Shown here: one piece after another, positions 35,425-43,993 of the stretch
How the letters are laid out: every line of letters starts with the position of its first letter
Numbering within the stretch: the first letter of the stretch is position 1
Source of the DNA: Myxococcus stipitatus
GTDB taxonomy: Bacteria > Myxococcota > Myxococcia > Myxococcales > Myxococcaceae
Direction of reading: 5' to 3'
Length of the DNA: 64,000 bases
NCBI RefSeq assembly: GCF_037414475.1
Contig: NZ_CP147913.1
Span: 5,082,001 to 5,146,000 of the forward strand
The notes under the pieces: generated by a model
Databases searched by the model: none
Seen by the model: the letters and a program-made list of their open reading frames with translations, nothing else
Told to the model about the DNA's origin: nothing
Position numbers and translations under genes: made by a program

Positions 35425-35611
35425 CCAGATGGGGTTGTCCCCCAGGGCATCGTGGCGAGCCGATGCGTGTCTGGGATTGCAGGGGATGAGGCGGCGCGAG
35501 GGTCGTCCGGTACCTGACGGCGGAGGCGCGGCTCGCCAAATGGGACATGCGCCCAGGTGCGCGCGCTCCTATCTACTTCCTGCCCCCTCCTGTCGCACCT
35601 CCCCGAGCACC

Positions 35612-35627
35612 CCTCGAATCGTCGAGG
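35612..35627. promoter_or_regulatory. Short hairpin between CNBD gene and membrane gene
   Basis: CCTCGA-ATCG-TCGAGG at 35612-35627 can fold as a 6-bp stem with a 4-base loop. It lies about 190 bases after the gene ending at 35424 and about 80 before the start at 35704. No T-tract follows, so it may be a weak terminator or a leader hairpin. The rest of this 279-base gap holds nothing I can assign. Confidence 0.35.
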
Positions 35628-35703
35628 AGTCCGCGTACCCTCGTAGGACAAGTGGGGCGCATGACACGCGGGTGAGTCTGGGATTGAAGCCAAGGGTGCG
35701 CGC

Positions 35704-36831
35704 ATGGTGAAGCTCATGCATCGGCGTGGGGCGACTCCGGACGACGAGCAGCTCGTGCTCGTCCGGGGGAGGGAGTGGGGCCCGCCGCTCGGGGCGTTGC
35801 TCATGTCCGGCGTGTTGGCCTTCCTGATGCTGCGCATGTCCGCGTGGGTGTGGACCCAGGGAGGTGGGTCCTGGCTCGTGCTGCCCGTCATTGCCCTCCT
35901 CGTGCTGGGCATCGTGGGCTTTCTGCGTCATCCCTTGCGCGGAGGGTGGCCGCGGCCCTGGTTCCTGACGTTCTCCCGAGGCCGGTTCGAGAGTCGTCGA
36001 GGGGATGAGGTGGAGGTCTGGAACTCGCCCGTGGTGCACTCGCTCGAGGTTTGTTGCCGCTCGGGAGGGACCTCGCGTGCGAGGCGGGGGTATCTGGTGG
36101 AGATGGTGCTCCGCACGGATGGCTCCGAGGCATCGACCGCGCGCGAGGTGCGCTGGCCGCTCGATGAGGTGCCCGCGTGGGATGAGGCGGCGGCGCGGCG
36201 CTACGAGACGATTCAACGTGCGCTCAGCCGGTTCGGACTGTTGGCCCCTTCGCTGTCCCTGCCGCGGACCTTCGCCCCCGAGGTTGCTCCGCCCCAGTTG
36301 GAGGTTCCAGAGTCGGAGCTCGAACCCGCTCTTCGCGCGTTGCTCCAGGGGAGGAAGGGGCTTCCACGTGGCTCGAGGTTCCTGCCGAGCCTGGATGGCT
36401 CGAACCTCTTCATCGTGGGAGTCCTCCTGCTCGTGATGACGCCCTGCCTGGCCGCCGTCGCCAAGGGATGGGTGGACGCGATTCGCGCGAAGGGAGACGT
36501 CACGCCGTGGTTCTGGAGTGGGTTGGGGGCGTGGGGCGTGGGCCTGGTGCTCCTGGTGGCCTGGGACATCAGGCGGGGCCGACACGACTGGGCGAAGGTC
36601 CTCGAGGGGTCATGGCGCTGGGGGCTCTACATCCTTCCCGAGGCCTGGGTGAGGGTGCGGCGTCCCAACCTCGTGTCGGTGATTCCCCGGGCGCGAATGA
36701 CACGGCGTCATCCGACGCGCCATCGAGCCCTGGTACCGGCTTCGCGACAAGAAGCGACGTCGCCCCACCGCCGCGAAAGCCAGTTCCACCGTGGAGTCCG
36801 CGGGGGCTGGGAGAGGATGATGAGTTCATGA
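35704..36831 (+). CDS. Hypothetical membrane protein, C-terminus suspect
   Basis: 375 residues in the open frame. Two membrane helices near the start (about 30-50 and 60-78), a beta-rich cytosolic part (RGDEVEVWNSPVVHSLEVC), and two more helices at about 235-255 and 270-290. No family recognised. After about residue 330 the translation becomes Arg/His-rich (RMTRRHPTRHRALVPAS), which looks unlike the rest and is probably not a real tail. In the next frame the same DNA reads as a plausible Pro/Ser/Asp linker leading into the following gene, so a frameshift or a shorter protein is possible. Ends in a 4-base ATGA overlap with the next gene. Confidence 0.5.
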   Translation: MVKLMHRRGATPDDEQLVLVRGREWGPPLGALLMSGVLAFLMLRMSAWVWTQGGGSWLVLPVIALLVLGIVGFLRHPLRGGWPRPWFLTFSRGRFESRRGDEVEVWNSPVVHSLEVCCRSGGTSRARRGYLVEMVLRTDGSEASTAREVRWPLDEVPAWDEAAARRYETIQRALSRFGLLAPSLSLPRTFAPEVAPPQLEVPESELEPALRALLQGRKGLPRGSRFLPSLDGSNLFIVGVLLLVMTPCLAAVAKGWVDAIRAKGDVTPWFWSGLGAWGVGLVLLVAWDIRRGRHDWAKVLEGSWRWGLYILPEAWVRVRRPNLVSVIPRARMTRRHPTRHRALVPASRQEATSPHRRESQFHRGVRGGWERMMSS

Positions 36832-38009
36832 GGGACATGCGCGTCGCGGGAAGGGAGCGGGCTCGTCAGCTCGCGCGTCAGGGGCGGTTGGAGGATGCGC
36901 TGGCGGAGTACCGGAACCTCTTGCAGTCCAACCCCGATGACGCGGACGCGTGTCAACGCGTGGCGGAGTTGTTGGAGGAGCTGGGGCGCAAGGCGGAGTC
37001 CTCATCCGCCTACGCGTTGGCGTCGAGAGCGTGGGCGCGCGAGGGCTCTCTGCTGTCCGCGGTGACCGCGTGTGTGGCTTTGGGCCGGGTGGGCGCTCCG
37101 CCCGAGATGAAGGCCCGCTGCGCGCGCTCGCTGGCGGAGCGCTTCGCCTTGTCCGCGGAGCCCACGTCCTCGGACGGTCCGGTACCGCTCTTCTCCCGCC
37201 TGGGGCGCGAGGACTTCGTCGCGCTGGTGGAGGTGCTGGCGGCGCGTGTCTTCGCGCCAGGGCAGTTGGTGGTGGAGGAGGGCGCGCCGGGGGCGTCCAT
37301 GTTCGCGCTGGTGGAGGGCCGGGCGGAGGTGGCTCGCGCGCTGGAGGATGGGACCCGGGGCGTGGTGGGGACGGTGTCGCCCGGAGACTGCTTCGGTGAG
37401 CTGGCGCTGGTGTCCGAGGGCCCCCGGCTCGCCAGCGTGGTTACGACCGAGCGCTCTGTGTTGCTGGAGCTGACGCGCACGGCCCTGGAGGCGGTGAGGG
37501 CACGTCATCCTCGCGTGGGCGAGGTGCTGGAGGACTTCTACCGGCGGCGCCTGGTGGACAACCTGCTGCGCAGCAATCCGCTGCTCAACCACCTCACCCT
37601 GGAGCAGAAGGCGGCGCTCTCCCGCGACTTCCACCTGCGCGGCGTGGCCTCCGGCGAGGTGCTGCTGACGCAAGGCCAGCGTGGCGACGCGTTCTACGTG
37701 CTCCTACGCGGCAAGTGCACCCCCTGGCTGGAGCACCCGGATGGACGGCGCATGGCGCTGGTGGAGCTGCGCGAGGGGGATGTCTTCGGCGAAATCTCCC
37801 TGCTGCTCGACAAGCCCGTGTCCGCCACGGTGAAGGCGGACGTGAAGGGCGTGGTGCTGCGCTTGTCTCGGGATGCCTTCGAGCGGCACCTGCTCAGCCA
37901 GCCCGGCCTCAAGGGACAGCTGATGCGCATGGGGACGGAGCGGCTGCAGCGCTCGGCGCGGGTGCTCGCCTCCGGCCGCGTGCTGCACGACGGCGACCTG
38001 CGCGTCTGA
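36828..38009 (+). CDS. TPR protein with two cyclic-nucleotide-binding domains
   Basis: 393 residues. Residues about 1-75 are a TPR-like pair (RQLARQGRLEDALAEYRN). Two CRP-type cyclic-nucleotide-binding domains follow, about 125-245 (FSRLGREDFVALVEVL, DCFGELALVSEG) and about 250-370 (LNHLTLEQKAALSRDF, DVFGEISLLLDK). No HTH, so signalling by protein contact is likely. ATG 36828 overlaps the previous stop by 4 bases and no better start exists in frame, but the upstream reading frame looks coding (see the membrane protein). Related to the 34183 gene. Two hairpins follow. Confidence 0.8.
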   Translation: MRDMRVAGRERARQLARQGRLEDALAEYRNLLQSNPDDADACQRVAELLEELGRKAESSSAYALASRAWAREGSLLSAVTACVALGRVGAPPEMKARCARSLAERFALSAEPTSSDGPVPLFSRLGREDFVALVEVLAARVFAPGQLVVEEGAPGASMFALVEGRAEVARALEDGTRGVVGTVSPGDCFGELALVSEGPRLASVVTTERSVLLELTRTALEAVRARHPRVGEVLEDFYRRRLVDNLLRSNPLLNHLTLEQKAALSRDFHLRGVASGEVLLTQGQRGDAFYVLLRGKCTPWLEHPDGRRMALVELREGDVFGEISLLLDKPVSATVKADVKGVVLRLSRDAFERHLLSQPGLKGQLMRMGTERLQRSARVLASGRVLHDGDLRV

Positions 38010-38029
38010 GGCAGGCGCCAGGAACGACA

Positions 38030-38064
38030 ACGCCCGGGCCCCCTCAAGTGGGAGACCCGGGCGT
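38030..38064. terminator. Hairpin terminator after the CNBD cluster
   Basis: ACGCCCGGG (38030-38038) pairs exactly with CCCGGGCGT (38056-38064) over a 17-base loop, 21 bases after the stop at 38009. No long T-run; a GC-rich organism often ends with such stems. Confidence 0.6.
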
Positions 38065-38071
38065 CGTGCCT

Positions 38072-38095
38072 CGGCCCCGCAGGAGTGCGGGGCCG
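38072..38095. terminator. Second hairpin, convergent intergenic
   Basis: CGGCCCCGCA (38072-38081) and TGCGGGGCCG (38086-38095) form a 10-bp stem with loop GGAG, 16 bases beyond the FadL stop at 38111 on the minus strand. Together with the first hairpin it separates two convergent genes. Confidence 0.65.
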
Positions 38096-38110
38096 GAGGG
38101 GTGCCGCGGA

Positions 38111-39304
38111 TTACATCGAGTAGCCGAGCGTCAGGCCGAACACGTGCGCGGAGCCGTTGTACGTGCCGGAGATGCCCGGCGCGGTGCTCTTGTTGTCGGC
38201 CAGCGTGACGTACTGGTAGCCGAAGTCCGCGCGCAGCGAGTTCCAGCGGTAGCCAGCACCCACGGACACGCCGTAGCGGTCCGCGTCCGGGAGGTCCGGC
38301 GTCAGCGTGCCGTGCGGACCCGGAGCCGGGTCGTAGATGAGGCCGGCGCGGACCTGGAGGTCCGGCGTCACGCCGTACTCACCACCGAGGTGGAAGTTCC
38401 ACTTCGCGCGCCACTTCTTGGGCAGCGGGTTGTTGATGGCCGGGTTGTCCGGGAACTCGATGGCGAGCTCCTGGAACGAGGACCAGTCCACCCAGTTCGC
38501 GTCGAACGCGAGCGTCAGGTTGTCCAGCGGGGTGACGGCAACACCCCACGCCACGGTCGCGGGCAGGGTGACGTCACCCTCCACGCGCCCGTCCGGCAGA
38601 CGCGCCTGGAACTCCGCGGGCACGTTCTGGAAGTCAGCCTTGCCCTTGAAGGTGAGGTCCGCGTCGCTGCGGTACTGCAGGCCCATGGTGATGAGCTGCG
38701 GCACCACGACGGCCTGCACGCCGATGTTGTAGCCCACGCCCCACGCCGAGCCGCCCAGGTGCACCTGGCCTTCGCTCTCCACGAAGCCCAGCGCGCGCTT
38801 GAGCTCCAGCGTGCCGCGGTAGATGTTCAGACCCGCGCCGATGCGGAAGCGCTCGTGGAGCTGGTACGCGGCGGTGGGGTTGATGTTGTAGACGGCCATG
38901 GCCGACTCCTGGGCCTTGAAGCGGCCCACGAAGTCATCCACCCAGCGGCTGTTCGCGCCGAACGGCGTGTAGACGCCCAGGCCCACCGCGAACTTGTCGA
39001 AGGGCTTGTAGGCGATGAACAGGTGCGGCGGAGGCGACAGCGTCGTCTTCTGGCCCTGCTCGGCGCCGAGCGTCGGGGTGAACTTGATGCCGGGGAGGAT
39101 GCCGGTGTCGCCCACCGTCACGTCCAGCTTGTTCACACCGAGGATGTTCGCGGCGTTCGAGTAGATGGCGGAGGAGTCCTCCAGCCACGCGGCCGCCGCG
39201 TTGCCCATGCCCGTGGAGCGGGCGCTGTGCGTGTTGATCTGGAAGCCCGCCGCCTGGGAGGAACCCGCGGCCAGCAGCGCTACGAGGGAGAGTGTCTTCT
39301 TCAT
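38111..39304 (-). CDS. FadL/OmpP1/TodX family outer-membrane fatty-acid channel
   Basis: 397 residues, signal peptide cut near SQAAG. The mature protein starts with GFQINTHSARSTGMGNAAAAW, the FadL hatch pattern, and ends in the aromatic-terminated strand GLTLGYSM; the body alternates beta strands (GLGVYTPFGANSRW, FRIGAGLNIYRG, FAFDANWVDWSS-like). FadL carries long-chain fatty acids across the outer membrane. ATG 39304, with AGGGA 9-10 bases before it, is preferred to ATG 39313. It is directly downstream of the lipase-like gene (33 bases from its stop), so lipid hydrolysis and uptake are probably coupled. Confidence 0.9.
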   Translation of the reverse strand: MKKTLSLVALLAAGSSQAAGFQINTHSARSTGMGNAAAAWLEDSSAIYSNAANILGVNKLDVTVGDTGILPGIKFTPTLGAEQGQKTTLSPPPHLFIAYKPFDKFAVGLGVYTPFGANSRWVDDFVGRFKAQESAMAVYNINPTAAYQLHERFRIGAGLNIYRGTLELKRALGFVESEGQVHLGGSAWGVGYNIGVQAVVVPQLITMGLQYRSDADLTFKGKADFQNVPAEFQARLPDGRVEGDVTLPATVAWGVAVTPLDNLTLAFDANWVDWSSFQELAIEFPDNPAINNPLPKKWRAKWNFHLGGEYGVTPDLQVRAGLIYDPAPGPHGTLTPDLPDADRYGVSVGAGYRWNSLRADFGYQYVTLADNKSTAPGISGTYNGSAHVFGLTLGYSM

Positions 39305-39336
39305 GTGAGTCATTCCCTTGAGTCCTGGCCGTTGGG

Positions 39337-42243
39337 TTAGGGAGCGATCGCCGTGCCCGTCTTGAGGAACGAGACGACCTGGTCCTGCGCCGTGTCACGA
39401 ATGCTCTTCATGAACGCGTACTGCGGATGCGTGGGCGGAACGCTGATGAGCAGGAACGCGTGGCGGTAGTCGGCCGGGAGCGGGTCGATGGTCGCCATGT
39501 ACGTCTGCACGGTCTTCTGGCTGTTGCGGTTCGCGGAGGCGATGAGGCCCTCGGTCACCGGGTTCGGAATCACCATGTCGCCCTTGATGTACTGGATGAA
39601 CGCGTCGCGCTCGGCCGGGGCCTTGTCGGAGTTCTCCAGGTACCAGCCGTAGTTGCGAGCCGCGGCGCCGTCCAGCGCGGTGCGGGCCAGGACGATGAAC
39701 TCGTCGAAGCCCGGCGTGCCGGGAGCGCGGCCCAGGGAGCCGAGCAGCTGCATGAAGCCCGTGCGCTGCGCGGCGAGCGTCGGGTCCTGCGCCGTCAGGA
39801 GGATGTCCACCAGGTCGCCGCCCGGGACGTTGAGGGCGGTGCGGCGCACGCGCTCGGAGACGGACGCGGACAGGACACCCTGCATGCCACCCAGGCTCTG
39901 GCCCACGTAGTCCACCGTGGCGGCGTTGAGGGTGGCGCCGCCCGTGAGGGCGCTGACGCGGGTGCGCAGGTCGTCGCTGGCCAGCACGCGGGTGAGCTGC
40001 GCGAAGTCCACCACGTGGTGGCGGAAGTTGTCGCGCGTGGCGCCCAGGCTGCCCAGGTTCAGGAAGTTCCAGCCGGAGACCATCGGGGCGCCGGTCGGGC
40101 CGCGGCGGAAGTCACCGCCCTCGCACTTGCCGGAGTCCAGACACACGCCCTGACCCGCGGCGCCGCAGACCAGGTCGCCGTTGGCGGCCGGGTCACACGC
40201 GTTCGCCGTGGCCGGAGCGACACAGCGGCCGAACGTCGCGCTGCCGGGCGTCACGTCACAGGTGCTCCCGGCGTTGCAGGCCTTGTTCGGCGTGTCGATG
40301 GGGGCGGGGGGGTCGCTGTTGTCGCGCAGGCCCGCCTGCGCCGTGATGCCCGCGCAGCTGGTGCGCTCGCCGTGGAACACGGTGTCGATGGCGACGACCG
40401 CGTAGCCGGCCTCGTTGAGCTTGTTGGCGATGGCCAGCACGTTGGTGCGGTTGCCGGTCAGACCATGGCCGAAGACGACCGTCTTGTAGCCGCCGGCGCC
40501 GGGCGCCTGCACGGGCAGGAACATCCAGAACGGGATGTGGTCCTCGTGCTTGGGGCGGCTCGTGGAGTACGTGCCCGTCGCGTCATCCAGGAAGAAGGGC
40601 GACTTGTAGCCGCCCACCAGCCAGGAGCCCACGTGGGTGCCATCCAGGCCGTTGGCCGTCATGAGGCCAGCCAGGTGGGTGGACTGGTCCACCAGGTACA
40701 GCGGCTTGTCGGAGGTGCCGCTCGTGGCGGGGGCCGCGTCGAGCTGGGCCAGCTTGGCGCGCGTGTTCTGGGTGGTGAAGGTCCACGCCAGCAGCACGTC
40801 CTTGCGCTTGATGCCCAGCCGGGCATCGAGCATGTCGTAGAACGGCGCCATGGCCGCGCGGGCGGCCTCCAGCGTGGGGGCGCTGGCGTCGGGCACCGCG
40901 GCGACCTGGCTCTTGCCGTTGGCGAACACCGGGTTCTTCAGGCGCAGCAGGGCCTGGCTCGCCGTGGGGAACACGGGCTGGGCGTTCTTCACGTCCTTGG
41001 GGCCCTTGAGCAGGACCACGGCGTACTGCGAGCCTGGATCCAACGGGACCTCGGGGACGATCTGCAGCTGCTGGGGCGCGCCGGTCGCCGGCGTGCCATC
41101 CGCCTTGGGGCTGGACGCGCAGTTGAGGCAGACCTTGACCTGGGGCTGGGCGCCGCCGGGCGTGAGCTTGAGGAACAGGAGCTGCTTGCCCAACTGGACG
41201 GTGTTCATGTCCAGCTGCATGTCATTGTCGATGACACCGCGGGTGGCGCTGTTCTCCGTGATGATGGGCGCCGTCGTGGACCAGCCGTCCACGTTGTTGT
41301 TGATGTCGGAGAGGAAGTTGCGCAGCAGCCCCGGCTCCGTGGGAACCGGCAGGGCGATCTTGCCCGTCTTCGGGTCGCGCAGCAGGTCGGTGGGGAAGGG
41401 GACGACGGGCGTGGCGCTGGTGAGGTCGAACGTCGCCTCCGGCCGGCTCATGACGGTGAACGTCCACGCCACGACGATGTCATCCCGGTTGACGCCGAAC
41501 TTCGAGGCGAACTTGTCCAGGACCTTCGAGTAGTTGCGGCGCAGCAGCTCCAGGCGCAGGGCGCTGGCCGTCTGGTCCGCGAGGCGCTCGGCCGGGTCCG
41601 TCTTGATGGAGGGGATGAGCTCGGTGGCGGGCGCGCAGTTGGGCGCCGTCAGGTCGTCACAGGTGACCAGCGAGTTGCGCGAGCTGGCGAACGCCCACGT
41701 GGCGGAGCCGATGACGGGCTTGCCCTCCTTCGTCTTCACGCCGTTGGCGCCACCGATGATGGCCACCGCGTAGCGGCCACCCTTGGGCCAGCCCTGGGGC
41801 TGCGGCGGGATGACGGTGATGTGGCCCGTCTCCTCGCGGTAACCGATGGTCGGCGTGGCCGGCTTGGTCAGCTCCGGGACGTCCTCGTACAGGTCGATGA
41901 ACTTGACCGTGTTGGTGTTGACCGTCGACGGGTCCAGGTTCTTCACCAACGTGGTCGCGATGGCGGACGTCGGGAAGCCGTTCAGCGTGTTGAGATACTC
42001 ACGCGTGAACTCCTGCTCCGCCGCGGGCGAGCTGGGGTTGATGGGCGCCGCGACGATGCTGGTGCCGTCCTCGAGCTGGGCGAGGGCCAGGTCGTTCGGA
42101 GAGGGGACGATGGCAGGCGACGCGGACGGGTCGAACTCCGCCAGCCCTACGTCCGCCGCGCTCGGCGGCGGGTCCTGCTTGATGTCTGGATCACACGCTA
42201 CCGCGCCCAGAGCCAGGGCCCCGAGGAACAACGCCTTTCTCAT
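39337..42243 (-). CDS. Large extracellular lipase-like lipoprotein
   Basis: 968 residues; lipobox AVAC with Cys at 17. Residues about 30-560 are repeated beta-rich blocks with similar sentences (RGDDIVVAWTFTVMS-like and KDVLLAWTFTTQNTRAK), as in the N-terminal part of bacterial virulence-factor lipases. The alpha/beta-hydrolase part starts at about 560: FGHGLTGNRTN gives the oxyanion region at about 592, and DYVGQSLGGMQG the nucleophile Ser near 784. A Cys-rich insertion (CDVTPGSATFGRC, CLDSGKCEGG) lies between. The substrate is probably a lipid ester. GGAGGGGG precedes the start. Forms an operon with FadL. Confidence 0.82.
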   Translation of the reverse strand: MRKALFLGALALGAVACDPDIKQDPPPSAADVGLAEFDPSASPAIVPSPNDLALAQLEDGTSIVAAPINPSSPAAEQEFTREYLNTLNGFPTSAIATTLVKNLDPSTVNTNTVKFIDLYEDVPELTKPATPTIGYREETGHITVIPPQPQGWPKGGRYAVAIIGGANGVKTKEGKPVIGSATWAFASSRNSLVTCDDLTAPNCAPATELIPSIKTDPAERLADQTASALRLELLRRNYSKVLDKFASKFGVNRDDIVVAWTFTVMSRPEATFDLTSATPVVPFPTDLLRDPKTGKIALPVPTEPGLLRNFLSDINNNVDGWSTTAPIITENSATRGVIDNDMQLDMNTVQLGKQLLFLKLTPGGAQPQVKVCLNCASSPKADGTPATGAPQQLQIVPEVPLDPGSQYAVVLLKGPKDVKNAQPVFPTASQALLRLKNPVFANGKSQVAAVPDASAPTLEAARAAMAPFYDMLDARLGIKRKDVLLAWTFTTQNTRAKLAQLDAAPATSGTSDKPLYLVDQSTHLAGLMTANGLDGTHVGSWLVGGYKSPFFLDDATGTYSTSRPKHEDHIPFWMFLPVQAPGAGGYKTVVFGHGLTGNRTNVLAIANKLNEAGYAVVAIDTVFHGERTSCAGITAQAGLRDNSDPPAPIDTPNKACNAGSTCDVTPGSATFGRCVAPATANACDPAANGDLVCGAAGQGVCLDSGKCEGGDFRRGPTGAPMVSGWNFLNLGSLGATRDNFRHHVVDFAQLTRVLASDDLRTRVSALTGGATLNAATVDYVGQSLGGMQGVLSASVSERVRRTALNVPGGDLVDILLTAQDPTLAAQRTGFMQLLGSLGRAPGTPGFDEFIVLARTALDGAAARNYGWYLENSDKAPAERDAFIQYIKGDMVIPNPVTEGLIASANRNSQKTVQTYMATIDPLPADYRHAFLLISVPPTHPQYAFMKSIRDTAQDQVVSFLKTGTAIAP

Positions 42244-42435
42244 GGATACAACCCCCTCCGAGTCCAGGATTGGACTTCAGGACTAGGTGACAGTCCGGTG
42301 GCGTACCACGTCCGAGGGTTGGCCGAAAGCGATGGGACTTGACGCGTCGTGTCAGTCATGCATCGGCGTATGGCTCAATGGGACCGACTGTCTTTGACAC
42401 ACTGCGCAGCACGCATTCGCCGCTACGCTGGGCGG

Positions 42436-43014
42436 ATGAACCGACTGCTGAGTGTGCTGGTGATGTGCATGTCGATGGGGGCGTCCGCGAGTGGCCAGAC
42501 GAAGCCCGCGGCGCAGGAGTCCGCGGCGCAAGGGGCCGCGGCGCCGGAGGCGGGAGGGCTGACGTGGACGGCGCCGGCGGACTGGGCGGCGCAGGGGGCT
42601 CGGCCCATGCGCGCGGCGACGTACAAGCTGCCCGCGGCGAAGGGTGACGCGGAGGGCGGAGAGCTGGCGGTGTTCTACTTCGGCCCGGGTCAGGGCGGCG
42701 CGGTGGACGCCAACGTGAAGCGGTGGCTGGGCCAGTTCCAGACGGCGGATGGCAAGCCGGTGGACAGCGTGGCCAAGACGAAGACGGAGAAGCTCAACGG
42801 GATGCCGGTGACGACGGTGGACGTGAAGGGCACGTACATGGGCGGCGGACCCATGATGGGTCCGTCCACGCCGAAGCCCGGCTACCGCCTCCTGGGCGCG
42901 ATTGTCGAGGGCTCCGAGGGCGCGGTCTTCTTCAAGCTGACGGGCCCGGAGAAGACGGTGGCGGCCTCGGAGAAGCCCTTCCGCAAGCTGCTGGAGTCGG
43001 TGAAGAAGAAGTAA
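42436..43014 (+). CDS. Hypothetical exported protein
   Basis: 192 residues with a signal peptide (about 1-22, GASASGQ). The mature region (LTWTAPADWAAQ, ELAVFYFGPGQGGAVDANVKRWLGQFQ, PGYRLLGAIVEGSEGAVFFKLTGP) resembles proteins with a DUF1795-like or PsbP-like fold in which a single-domain beta sheet carries an embedded KTVAASEKPFRKLLES helix. The function is unknown. ATG 42436 begins the signal peptide; the upstream extension is not hydrophobic. It is divergent from the lipase gene over 192 bases. Confidence 0.65.
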   Translation: MNRLLSVLVMCMSMGASASGQTKPAAQESAAQGAAAPEAGGLTWTAPADWAAQGARPMRAATYKLPAAKGDAEGGELAVFYFGPGQGGAVDANVKRWLGQFQTADGKPVDSVAKTKTEKLNGMPVTTVDVKGTYMGGGPMMGPSTPKPGYRLLGAIVEGSEGAVFFKLTGPEKTVAASEKPFRKLLESVKKK

Positions 43015-43037
43015 CCGGTTTCACGCCCCTCCGAGCG

Positions 43038-43853
43038 TCAGCGCTGGCTCCGGGCCGTCTTGGCCGGGGTCTTGGTGGCCTTGAGGTCCGGGATGAGGAG
43101 GACCTCGATGCGCCGGTTGCGGGCGCGCCCCTGCGGGGTGGCGTTGGCGGAGATGGGCCGCGTCTCGCCGTAGCCCGCGGCGATCATCCGGCGGGACGGC
43201 ACGCCGCCTTGTTCCTGGAGGAAGCGCACCACGTTGACGGCGCGCGCCACGGACAGCTCCCAGTTGGTGGGGAAGGTGGCCTGGAGCTTCTGCGACGGCG
43301 GCGAGTCATCCGTGTGCCCCGACACCTGGATGGACTTGTCATCCACCTTGGACAACACGCCGCCCAGCCGCTTGAGGACCTCCTGTCCGCGCTTGCTGAT
43401 GCTCGCGTCGCCGGAGTCGAAGAGCACCTTGTCCACCAGGTCCACCTGGATGCGGCCCTGGGCCTGAGACAGCTTGATGGCGCCCTCGGCGATCTCCGCC
43501 TTCATCTTGTCCTGGAGGTCGTCGTAGGTGGCCTTGAGCTTGGACAGCTCCGCCTCCTGCTCCTGCACCGTCTGGGACAGCTGATCCTTCTCCGTCGTGA
43601 GCTGCTGCTTCTCCGTGGTCAGCCTCGCGTGCTCCGTCTCCAGCGCCGCGAGCTTCTCCTCCGCTTGTTTGCGGGCCGCCTCCGCGTCGCGCGTGCGCGC
43701 GTTGGCCTCGTCGGTGGCCTTGCGTGCCTCCTCGGCCTGCGCCTGCGCCTGCGCCGAGCCGCGATGCGCCAGGTACAACACGCCGCCCGCGAGCAGCACC
43801 ACCAGCACTGTCACCAGCCAGGGCACCCAGGCCCGCCCTCGCTCCGCTTGCAT
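43038..43853 (-). CDS. OmpA-family (MotB-like) membrane protein
   Basis: 271 residues: one membrane helix at about 11-29, a long coiled coil (about 32-120, many Glu/Gln/Lys heptads), and a C-terminal OmpA domain (about 125-260) with DKVLFDSGDASISKRGQEVL, SGHTDDSPP and RARNRRIEVLL for peptidoglycan binding. The lack of a MotA neighbour argues against a flagellar or gliding stator; it may be a peptidoglycan-linked motor or envelope spacer. The C-terminus is basic (KTPAKTARSQR). It converges on the 42436 gene with 23 bases between. Confidence 0.85.
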   Translation of the reverse strand: MQAERGRAWVPWLVTVLVVLLAGGVLYLAHRGSAQAQAQAEEARKATDEANARTRDAEAARKQAEEKLAALETEHARLTTEKQQLTTEKDQLSQTVQEQEAELSKLKATYDDLQDKMKAEIAEGAIKLSQAQGRIQVDLVDKVLFDSGDASISKRGQEVLKRLGGVLSKVDDKSIQVSGHTDDSPPSQKLQATFPTNWELSVARAVNVVRFLQEQGGVPSRRMIAAGYGETRPISANATPQGRARNRRIEVLLIPDLKATKTPAKTARSQR

Positions 43854-43993
43854 CGAAACCTCCCAAGGGGATGAACGTGAAACACCGTAACGACAGCGCC
43901 CGGGTGCGCCTCAAGGCGCCCCGGGTGCGTGAAGGTGTCTGGGGGTTCAATGTTTCAGCGCGGGCGTGATTCACCCGCGCCCAACGTCCGAAA

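Noticed and set aside
39427..42342. 971-codon open frame on the plus strand across the lipase gene
   Set aside because: It is antisense to a well-supported lipoprotein gene and is Arg/Gly/His/Ala-rich with no domain, as expected from the shadow of a high-GC gene.
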